From the NCBI GenBank assembly GCA_030652255.1, contig JAUSAZ010000166.1, forward strand, positions 1 to 63,147: DNA of 63,147 bases, given 5' to 3'. The DNA comes from Myxococcales bacterium. Its GTDB lineage: Bacteria; Myxococcota_A; Polyangia; Polyangiales; Ga0077539. Shown here in pieces: positions 16,235 to 23,235 of the stretch. A program made the translations under genes and the position numbers. The number at the start of each line of letters is the position of its first letter. Position 1 is the first letter of the stretch. The notes below the pieces were generated by a model that made no database searches, had not been told where the DNA came from, and saw only the letters and a list, made by a program, of their open reading frames with translations.

Positions 16235-17569
16235 GTGTGCGGCCCCTCCTTCCAACGCCACCTGTTCCTCGCCTGCATGGCGTCGGCGTGCGGCGCGCGC
16301 ACCGGCCTCGACGAGCCGCGGGCCGTGGCGGACGCCGGACCCTCCGACGCTTCCGATCGGCAGGACGCCGGACCCGAGGACGTCCCGCTCGCGCCCCCGC
16401 CCTGTGGCAGGGACACCCCCGTCGGGAGCGTCCGCTTCGCCGTCGCGGGCGTGACCGGGCACGTCGCCATCGACGCCGACGGGACGATCTACGCGCCGTA
16501 CAAGACCCCCGACCGCGGGCGCGGCGTGCTCGCCCTCGACGCCTGCGGTCGGGAGCGTTGGCGCGCGCCGGCCGTCCGGCCCACCCCGCGCGGGCGTGTG
16601 CTCGGGGGCGAGGTCCGCCTCTCCACGGGCGGCGACGTCCTGCTCACGAACCTGTACGGCGACACCGCCGCGCGCGGGCTCTGGCGCTTCGGGCGGGACG
16701 GCGCGACGCGGCCGCCGTACCCCGCGGTCGATGCCGTGGTGCGCTTCGTCGGACTGCCGCCGGGGCGCGGCCCGGTGCTGGTGACCCAGGGCGCGAGGAC
16801 GACCGTGGGGCGCCTAGCGGGCTTCGAGCTCGCGGGCCGCCAGACCCTCGACGCGCCGGACTGGTCCAACGTGAACGAGTGCGCCGTTGCGGGCACGACC
16901 GTCGGCTGCCTCGACACCGCGCTCGACCTCACCAACGGCCGCAGGCTCTGGTCCGAACCCTACGAGATCCTCGATGGGACGCTGCGCCACGCGCTCCCGC
17001 CCGCGATCGACGGCGACCGGATCTACATCGCGTTCTTCGGCCTGAGTTCCTATGTGCTCGTCGCCCGGGAACTGCGGACGGGCCGACTGATCTGGCGGGT
17101 AAACCTCGCCCGCTCCTCGCGGGGCCAGGTCGATCTCCTCATGGGCGCGCCCGTGATCGGCGCCGACGGCACGGTCTACGTCTACCTGAACGTCCACCGT
17201 GGCGGCGGCGGCGCGAGCGGCGAGCTGGTGGCCGTCCGCCGCGACGGCTCGCGCGCCTGGGGCTTCGGTGCCAGCGCCACCCGCACCGACTACCAGCGTT
17301 TCGCCACGCACGCCGTCGGGCGCGCGGGCGTGATCTACCTCGCGGTGGGCCGGGCGCTCTACGCCGTCGGGGAGGACGGCCGCCAGCGGTGGACGCTCGC
17401 GATCCCGGAGGGCGCCAACGCCTCGGCGCCCGTGCTCTCGCCCAACGGCGACCTCGCCCTGCACACCGACGACGACCGCCTGCTCGTCGTGGCGACCGAG
17501 TCCGCCGACGCGGCCCCGTCGGCATGGCCCGTCACCGGCGGCGACGCCCGGAACGGCAACGCCCGGTGA
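16235..17569 (+). CDS. PQQ-type beta-propeller lipoprotein
   Basis: A protein of about 444 aa from a GTG at 16235. It has a short signal followed by 'CMASACGARTGLDE' (CGART lipobox) and an Asp/Ala linker to about residue 60. Blades with 'GTIYAPYKT', 'GTVYVYLN', 'GVIYLAVG' and 'GRQRWTLAIPEG' repeats are typical of PQQ-like (BamB-type) propellers, and the end is 'AWPVTGGDARNGNAR'. No enzyme motif is visible. It is divergent from the MNIO operon and upstream of the first multicopper oxidase. Confidence 0.65.
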   Translation: MCGPSFQRHLFLACMASACGARTGLDEPRAVADAGPSDASDRQDAGPEDVPLAPPPCGRDTPVGSVRFAVAGVTGHVAIDADGTIYAPYKTPDRGRGVLALDACGRERWRAPAVRPTPRGRVLGGEVRLSTGGDVLLTNLYGDTAARGLWRFGRDGATRPPYPAVDAVVRFVGLPPGRGPVLVTQGARTTVGRLAGFELAGRQTLDAPDWSNVNECAVAGTTVGCLDTALDLTNGRRLWSEPYEILDGTLRHALPPAIDGDRIYIAFFGLSSYVLVARELRTGRLIWRVNLARSSRGQVDLLMGAPVIGADGTVYVYLNVHRGGGGASGELVAVRRDGSRAWGFGASATRTDYQRFATHAVGRAGVIYLAVGRALYAVGEDGRQRWTLAIPEGANASAPVLSPNGDLALHTDDDRLLVVATESADAAPSAWPVTGGDARNGNAR

Positions 17570-17658
17570 GGTTCCTCGGTCACACCTTCGGTTCGGGCGA
17601 CTAGAAGGCTGGTCGGTGCCTGCTCGCGTGCCCCGCTCCTCAGCCCCCGTAGGTGATC

Positions 17659-19083
17659 ATGCCGTCCAACCGACACCTCCTCTGTAGCCTCTCTGCCGCG
17701 CTCCTCGTCGGCGGTTGCGGCGACGCGCCCCCGACGTCGGCCACCCCGCGCACCGGCCCGGACCCTTGGGCCTCGGTGCTCCGGGTCGCCCCCGCCGTCG
17801 ATCGCAACCCCGATCCGCGCATCGTCGAGATCGACCTCGAAGCCCGCTTCGGCGAGTGGGAGTACGCGCCCGGCCGACGCGTCCGGGCCATGACCTACAA
17901 CGGGTCGGTACCGGGGCCGACGATCGAGGCCCGGGCGGGCGACACCGTGGTCGTGCATTTCACCAACCGCCTCGACCAGCCCACGACCATCCACTGGCAC
18001 GGCGTGCGGGTACCCGCTTCCATGGACGGAAGCCCCCATTCGCAGCCGCCTGTCGCCCCGGGAGCCTCCTTCGAGTACCGCTTCACCGTGCCCGACGCGG
18101 GGACCTTCTGGTACCACCCGCACGTCACCGAGAGCGTGCAGATGGAGCGCGGCCTCTACGGCGCGATCGTGGTGCGGGGCGACCGCGAGCCGCGCGCCGA
18201 CGCCGAGGGCGTGCTGGTGCTCGACGACCTGCTGCTCGGCGCCGACGGCCAGATCGCGCCGACCGGGGACCTCGTCGAGCAGCACACCGGCCGCGAGGGG
18301 GCCGTCGCCCTGGTCAACGGCCGCGCGGGCGCGGAACTCCCCATCCGTGCGGGCCAGCGGCAGCGGTGGCGCGTGGTCAACGCGGGCAGCGCACGCTTCT
18401 ACCGCCTCGCCCTGCCGGGACACCGCTTCACCGTGGTGGGCACCGACGGTGGTCCCGTCGAGACGCCGCGCGCCTCCGACGAGCTCTTCCTGGTGCCTGG
18501 GGACCGCCTCGACGTCCTGGTGGACGGTACCGGCGACCCGGGTGCGACGGCCGTCCTCCAGAACCTCCCCTACGCCCGCGGCCACGGCGCCGGCCTCACC
18601 GAGGCGTCGGACATCCTACGGCTCCGCTACGCGCCCGACCCGGCGCTGCCGGCGCTCGCCACGCCCGCGCCCAGCCCGCGGGTCGAGCCGCTGGCCACGG
18701 CGGGCGTCGCGCCGCGCACCGTGACCTTCAACGAGCACATCGACCGCGACGCGGAGCGGGTCGTCTTCACCATCAACGACGCGTCCTACCCCGACGTGCC
18801 CGACGTTGTGGCGCGCGTCGGCGTCACCGAGGTCTGGGACCTCGTCAACGCGAGCGAGATGGAGCACCCCTTCCACCTGCACGGGTTCTTCTTCCAGGTC
18901 ATCTCGCGCGACGGCGCCCCCGAGGGCGAGCGGTCGTGGGAGGACACGATCCAGCTCCGGGGCAAGGAGCGCGTGCGCATCGCGTTCCGCCCCGACGAGC
19001 GCCCTGGCCACTGGATGTACCACTGCCACATCCTCGAGCATATCGAGCACGGGATGATGGCCACCGTTCGCGTGGAGCCCTGA
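17659..19083 (+). CDS. Multicopper oxidase lipoprotein
   Basis: A 474-aa three-cupredoxin oxidase, probably oxidising Cu(I) or another substrate at the cell surface. The signal ends 'LLVGGC', a lipobox. All copper motifs are present: HWHG (~110), WYHPH (~151), HPFHLHG (~403) and HCHILEHIEHGMM (~455), supplying T1 Cys/His/Met and T2/T3 His. The ATG at 17659 is preferred to a GTG two codons earlier. A plastocyanin-like lipoprotein gene follows after 35 bp and could be its redox partner. Confidence 0.9.
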   Translation: MPSNRHLLCSLSAALLVGGCGDAPPTSATPRTGPDPWASVLRVAPAVDRNPDPRIVEIDLEARFGEWEYAPGRRVRAMTYNGSVPGPTIEARAGDTVVVHFTNRLDQPTTIHWHGVRVPASMDGSPHSQPPVAPGASFEYRFTVPDAGTFWYHPHVTESVQMERGLYGAIVVRGDREPRADAEGVLVLDDLLLGADGQIAPTGDLVEQHTGREGAVALVNGRAGAELPIRAGQRQRWRVVNAGSARFYRLALPGHRFTVVGTDGGPVETPRASDELFLVPGDRLDVLVDGTGDPGATAVLQNLPYARGHGAGLTEASDILRLRYAPDPALPALATPAPSPRVEPLATAGVAPRTVTFNEHIDRDAERVVFTINDASYPDVPDVVARVGVTEVWDLVNASEMEHPFHLHGFFFQVISRDGAPEGERSWEDTIQLRGKERVRIAFRPDERPGHWMYHCHILEHIEHGMMATVRVEP

Positions 19084-19118
19084 GCCACGCCCCTCTGTGA
19101 CCCGGAAGGACCCCACCG

Positions 19119-19691
19119 ATGCCCGCCCGTCTGACCATCGTTCTCCCACTGCTTGCTTTGCTTGTCGGCTGCGGTGACATGGCCCACGACGCGACCGGCG
19201 ACGCGTGCGCCCACGACGGCCACGATGCGGCCGACGTCGGGACGACGGACGTCGGCCCCGCGACCGACCAACCGCCCGTCGCCGACGTCGCACCGGCCGA
19301 GCAGGACGCCGGGACCGACGCCGGTACGGCGGCGGACGCACCCGCCATGGTGCCCCTGCTCAACGACTGCGCGGCCTCGGCCTACGTGGACCGCTCCGCC
19401 GACGCCGCCGAGCGCACCGTGGTGCCGCGCGGCACCACGGGCTACACCCCGCGCTGCGTCACCATCCGCGCGGGCCAATCGGTGACCTTCGCCATGAGCC
19501 TCACCACCCACCCGTTGAACCCCGGCGTCCCGCACGGGTCGAGCGCGGGCGCCACTAGCCCCAGCCCCATCGAGGCGCAGCGTGCCGGGGACACCTACAC
19601 GGTGACGTTCGCGGGCGCCGGCTTCTACCCGTTCCATTGCAACACCCACGGGCACGTCGGGATGGCCGGCGTCGTGCGCGTCCTACCCTGA
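19119..19691 (+). CDS. Plastocyanin/azurin-like cupredoxin lipoprotein
   Basis: A 190-aa protein with signal and lipobox 'LLALLVGCGD', then a His/Asp-rich linker ('HDGHDAADVG...'). The cupredoxin domain (residues ~80-190) carries a His in 'TTHPLNPG' and the C-terminal loop 'YPFHCNTHGHVGMAG', giving the type-1 Cys-His-Met ligands. Likely binds copper or passes electrons to the neighbouring oxidase. 'GGAAGGA' before the ATG serves as RBS. It ends at a bidirectional terminator. Confidence 0.85.
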   Translation: MPARLTIVLPLLALLVGCGDMAHDATGDACAHDGHDAADVGTTDVGPATDQPPVADVAPAEQDAGTDAGTAADAPAMVPLLNDCAASAYVDRSADAAERTVVPRGTTGYTPRCVTIRAGQSVTFAMSLTTHPLNPGVPHGSSAGATSPSPIEAQRAGDTYTVTFAGAGFYPFHCNTHGHVGMAGVVRVLP

Positions 19692-19709
19692 CGGATCCCC
19701 TCCCAGCGC

Positions 19710-19735
19710 GGCCCTGACGCGGCGCCGTCAGGGCC
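19710..19735. terminator. Bidirectional hairpin terminator between convergent copper genes
   Basis: GGCCCTGACG at 19710-19719 pairs perfectly with CGTCAGGGCC at 19726-19735 across a 6-base loop. It lies between the ends of the plus-strand cupredoxin gene (19691) and the minus-strand oxidase gene (19765). There is no long T tract, so the role is inferred from position and stem. Confidence 0.65.
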
Positions 19736-19764
19736 TGCAGCTCTTCACCGGCCCGCCGCCCCGC

Positions 19765-21138
19765 TCAGCCGCGCCGCCAGGTGCGTGAGACGTCGATGCC
19801 GTCGGCCCGCAGTCGCGCCTCGTCAGCCGCCGCGGGGATCGTCCCTGCGGGCGCCTGGTACCACCCCGCGGGGTCGGCCGTCGCCACGTCGTCGCGGACC
19901 TTGAGCACGGTGAACATCCCGCCCATGTCGATGTACGCGTGGGGCCCGGGGCCCCCGCGCATCGGCGCGCTGTTGGGCGGGATCTCCATCCGCATCTCAC
20001 CCATGCCGCCCATGCCCCGGTGGCCCATGGTCATGTACTCCGGCATCGAGCGGCTCATGCGGCGCTCCAGCACGCGCGGGTCCATCCCGACCATGTTCGG
20101 CAGGCCGTGGGCCATCTGCATCATGACGTGGTGGGTCATGTGGCAGTGCATCGCCCAGTCGCCCGACTCGGGCGGCACGAACTCGATCACCCGCGTGGCC
20201 CCGACGGGCACCAGCACGGTCGTCTCGGGCCGCTGCGCGCTCGCGGGCACGTAGCCGCCGTCCGTCGCCGTGACGTGGAACCACAGGCCGTGGATGTGGA
20301 TCGGGTGGTGGTCCATGGGGCCGAGGTTGCCCAGGCGGATGCGCACCCGCTCGCCCTTGCCCACCAGCAGCGGCGCGGTGCTCGGGAACGCCTTGCCGTT
20401 GAAGGTGAGGACGTTGAAGTCGTTCATGGCGTTGGGGTCGGGCCGCCGGGCGCCTGCCTCGATCTTCCACTCGTGCGCCATGAGCACGAAGTCGCGATCG
20501 ACCCGCGGGCCCCTCGCCTGGCGCGGGTGGACGACGATCATGCCCACCGCGCCCAGCGCGATCTGCGTCATCTCGTCGAAGTGCGAGTGGTACATGAACG
20601 TGCCGGGGTGGCGGAGCGTGAACTCGTACACCCACGTCTCACCCGGCGGGATCGGGCGCTGGTTCAGGCCGCTCACGCCGTCCATCCCGTTGGGCAGGAC
20701 GATGCCGTGCCAATGCACCGTGGTCGGCTCGGGCAGCCGGTTGGTGACGTACATCCGCAGCCGGTCGCCCTCGACGAGCTCGATCACCGGCCCCGGCGTC
20801 GTGCCGTTGTAGCCCCACACCTCCGCGGTGAGGTCGGGGCTGAACTCGTTGGGGAAGGACTCCACCACGAGGTGGCCGACCTTCACCCCATCGACCACGC
20901 GCAGCGGCAGCGTCCCCCCGTTGGGCACCGTCACCCCGGGCTGCCCGGCGGGGAAGCGGCGCGCGACCGCGGCGGGGGTCGCCGGCGGCGGCGGCGTCTG
21001 TCCCGCCGTCTGCCCCTGCGTCGGGGCCCCGGGCGCGCCGTGGCCCTCGTGGGTCTGCGCCCCGGCCCGCTCCGCGCGGGTCATGATTCCCAGCGCCGTC
21101 GCCGCGCTGCCGGCCTGGAGGAAGGATCGTCGGTTCAT
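19765..21138 (-). CDS. Tat-exported multicopper oxidase, CopA-like
   Basis: A 457-aa oxidase with a Tat signal ('MNRRSFLQAGSAATALG') and a His/Pro-rich linker. Copper motifs: 'TTVHWHGIVLPNGMDG', 'FMYHSHFDEM', 'HHPIHIHGLWFHV' and 'WAMHCHMTHHVMMQMAHG'. The last is Met-rich, and a second Met-rich stretch ('MTMGHRGMGGMGEMRM') follows near residue ~375, as in copper-handling oxidases. It is the last gene of an operon with a small lipoprotein and a TolC protein, 4 bp after the TolC gene. Likely oxidises periplasmic Cu(I). Confidence 0.9.
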   Translation of the reverse strand: MNRRSFLQAGSAATALGIMTRAERAGAQTHEGHGAPGAPTQGQTAGQTPPPPATPAAVARRFPAGQPGVTVPNGGTLPLRVVDGVKVGHLVVESFPNEFSPDLTAEVWGYNGTTPGPVIELVEGDRLRMYVTNRLPEPTTVHWHGIVLPNGMDGVSGLNQRPIPPGETWVYEFTLRHPGTFMYHSHFDEMTQIALGAVGMIVVHPRQARGPRVDRDFVLMAHEWKIEAGARRPDPNAMNDFNVLTFNGKAFPSTAPLLVGKGERVRIRLGNLGPMDHHPIHIHGLWFHVTATDGGYVPASAQRPETTVLVPVGATRVIEFVPPESGDWAMHCHMTHHVMMQMAHGLPNMVGMDPRVLERRMSRSMPEYMTMGHRGMGGMGEMRMEIPPNSAPMRGGPGPHAYIDMGGMFTVLKVRDDVATADPAGWYQAPAGTIPAAADEARLRADGIDVSRTWRRG

Positions 21139-21142
21139 GGCT

Positions 21143-22570
21143 TCAGTGACCTCCTGCGGACGCGCCGGCGCCCATGGACGCGGCGGACATGGACTCGGTG
21201 GACTCGGACGCGTGCCCCGCCGCGCCCACCTGGCGCCCCGCGAAGAGGGCGGTGGTGCCCGCGGTGGCGGTCCAGAACTCGCGGCGGACCTCGGCGCGTC
21301 GGAGCGTGGCGTCGAGCAGATCGCGCCGGGCCTCGAGCAGCTGGAAGACCGAGACCTGCATCGCGTTGTACTGGAGCAGCGTCTCGCGCAGCACGCGCTC
21401 CCGCGCCGGCACGATCACGGCGTCGTACTGCCGCGCACGGGCGTGCGCCGAGCGCAGGCGGTTGCGGGCCTCGCGCAGGGCCGAGCGCAGGTCCACGGCG
21501 CTCGCGTAGTAGCGCTCGAGCGCGGCGTCGAACTGCGCCCCGTAGGCGGCCGTGGCGCCCCGGCGCTGGTCGAAGATCGGGAGCGTGACACGCGCCCCGC
21601 CGCCGACCTCGATGGAGTTGCCGTCCTGCTCGGCGTGCGCGTCCACCGTGACGTCGGGCAGCCATCCCTCGGCCCGGCTCAAGCCGACGCGCCGGGCGAG
21701 GGCCTGGAGGTTCGCGCGCTGGGCCGCGAGGTCGAGGCTGGCCGCGAGCGCGCGCGTCTCGGTCATCGCCTCCAGCGAGAGGGCCTCGGGCGCGGGGGGT
21801 AGGCCCTCCGCGAGGGTCCACTCGGTGGCGTCGCCGTGGAGCCCGAGCAGGCGCTGGAGGTGCTCGCGGCGGTCGAGGCGCTCCAGCTCGATCTCCGCCA
21901 CGGTGACGCGCGCGGTTTCGTAGGCCGCCTCCTGCACCGAGAGGTCGAGGGCCCGGAGGTTGCCCGCCGCGTGGAGCGCGCGGGCGGCGTCGCGCGCGGC
22001 CGCGAAGGCGTCCAGCGCCTGCTGGGCGGCCGCGAGCCGCTCCTCGGAGGCCTGCGCCGCGTAGAAGGCCGCGCGCACCGCGTAGCCCGTCTCCAGCACC
22101 GTCCCCGCGACGCGCGCCTGCGCCGCCTCCAGCTCGGCCCGGGCGAGGCCCGCCCGCTGCCCCGTGAGGATCGCCCGCGTCAGCGCGAACTCCAGGCGCA
22201 CGTCGCCCTGCAGGGGCTGCGAGCGGTCGGTCTGGTAGCGCAGGTCGAACTCGACCGCCGGGTTGGGGAGCGTGCCGGCCTGGGCGAGCCAGCCGCGCGC
22301 CACGCCGAGGTCCCGCAGCGACGCGCGCAGGTGGCGGTTGTTGCGGAAGGCCACTGCCACCGCGGCGTCGGCCGTGAGCGGACGGGCGAGAACCTCCCGC
22401 GTCACGGTTGGGTCGTGGTCCTCGGGGGGGCCATCCGCGACGCGCAGGGGGATGGGTGCGCCGGAGAGCTGCTCGACGCGCCGCAGGTCGGACGAGAACG
22501 ACGTCGTCGCGCATCCGGTGAGCGGCAGAAGCAGCGCCAGGGCGGCCGGGAGGAGGCGCTCAATGCGCAT
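21143..22570 (-). CDS. TolC-family outer-membrane efflux lipoprotein, CusC-like
   Basis: A 475-aa protein. The signal ends 'LLLPLTGCATT' (lipobox). Two long Ala/Arg/Glu-rich coiled-coil halves with a repeated arrangement are diagnostic of outer-membrane factor proteins ('LTADAAVAVAFRNNRHLRAS' opens the first half). The C-terminus ends in a Ser/Met/His tail ('MSAASMGAGASAGGH'). It starts at ATG 22570, inside the 3' end of the preceding small lipoprotein gene (11-bp overlap). No adaptor or RND gene is in this operon. Confidence 0.85.
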   Translation of the reverse strand: MRIERLLPAALALLLPLTGCATTSFSSDLRRVEQLSGAPIPLRVADGPPEDHDPTVTREVLARPLTADAAVAVAFRNNRHLRASLRDLGVARGWLAQAGTLPNPAVEFDLRYQTDRSQPLQGDVRLEFALTRAILTGQRAGLARAELEAAQARVAGTVLETGYAVRAAFYAAQASEERLAAAQQALDAFAAARDAARALHAAGNLRALDLSVQEAAYETARVTVAEIELERLDRREHLQRLLGLHGDATEWTLAEGLPPAPEALSLEAMTETRALAASLDLAAQRANLQALARRVGLSRAEGWLPDVTVDAHAEQDGNSIEVGGGARVTLPIFDQRRGATAAYGAQFDAALERYYASAVDLRSALREARNRLRSAHARARQYDAVIVPARERVLRETLLQYNAMQVSVFQLLEARRDLLDATLRRAEVRREFWTATAGTTALFAGRQVGAAGHASESTESMSAASMGAGASAGGH

Positions 22571-22820
22571 GGACGTGGCCTCCTCCGGTCGGGGGGGCGC
22601 CCGCGTCCGCCGCGAGGCCGGTCCAGGCCCCGGTGGGCTCGCCCGGGAGGGGTGGGTCGCCCGTGAGGGCCACCGTGGGGTCGGCGACCGGCGCCTCGCG
22701 GGCGCCCGACGAGAGGGCGGACTGCTCGCCGAAGCGCACGGGGACCTCGCGTCCCCCGCACCCGAGCGAGAGGGCGGTCGCACCGACCAGGATGAGAACG
22801 CGTGGGATCAGGAGGTTCAT
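22560..22820 (-). CDS. Small lipoprotein with His tail
   Basis: An 86-aa protein: a hydrophobic signal ending 'LSLGCGG' (lipobox), a Pro/Ala/Gly-rich body and the tail 'GGGHVHAH', which could bind metal. First gene of the lipoprotein-TolC-oxidase operon; its end overlaps the TolC start. No family recognised. Confidence 0.6.
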   Translation of the reverse strand: MNLLIPRVLILVGATALSLGCGGREVPVRFGEQSALSSGAREAPVADPTVALTGDPPLPGEPTGAWTGLAADAGAPPTGGGHVHAH

Positions 22821-22864
22821 GGGCTTCGTGGCGGCAGACGGATGGGGAGGGCGGGGATTACAGC

Positions 22865-22915
22865 GGACCGGGTCACAGGCTCTTAGGGCCGGGCGGCCGA
22901 CCTGTGACCCGGTCC
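22865..22915. promoter_or_regulatory. 15-bp perfect inverted repeat before the copper lipoprotein/TolC operon
   Basis: GGACCGGGTCACAGG (22865-22879) and CCTGTGACCCGGTCC (22901-22915) are perfect complements separated by 21 bases. The element lies between the copZ stop (22924) and the next start (22820). It could terminate copZ or act as an operator. On the minus strand the inner arm continues into CCGCTGTAATCC (22853-22864), which looks like a promoter, and a similar CCTGTGA...CGGT...GCTGTAA arrangement occurs upstream of copZ (23217-23243). Confidence 0.55.
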
Positions 22916-22923
22916 GGGTCGAT

Positions 22924-23148
22924 TCACGCGGCGCGCGTGGCGGCGGGGTAGCCCCGGGCGGTGAGCGCGCCGGCGAGCTGCTCGGCGCTCACCCGCGCCG
23001 GGTCGTGCCGGACGAGGACGGTCTTGTCGGGCAGCGAGGGGCGGACCTCCTCGACGCCGTCGAGCGCGTCGAGGGCCTCGGAGATGTGGCGGACGCACGA
23101 CCCGCAGTTCATGCCGCGGACGTCGAGCAGGGTCTCGGTGGGGTTCAT
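22924..23148 (-). CDS. copZ: Copper chaperone, heavy-metal-associated (HMA) domain
   Basis: A 74-aa single HMA domain. 'LDVRGMNCGSCVRHI' holds the MxCxxC metal site, and the ferredoxin-like fold is completed by 'VEEVRPSLPDKTVLVRHDPARVSAEQLAGALTARGY' (described as residues ~33-68). It carries Cu(I) in the cytoplasm to a P1B-ATPase. The ATG at 23148 gives a normal chaperone length. It lies 87 bp after the Cu-ATPase gene on the same strand, with a promoter-like CCTGTGA...GCTGTAA between them. Confidence 0.9.
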   Translation of the reverse strand: MNPTETLLDVRGMNCGSCVRHISEALDALDGVEEVRPSLPDKTVLVRHDPARVSAEQLAGALTARGYPAATRAA

Positions 23149-23235
23149 GGCTTCGCACGCTCCTGCGGGCCGCGTTGTCTCGGCTCGCACCAAGGCAGAC
23201 GCAGGCCCCCTCCGTGCCTTACAGCCGCACCGACC

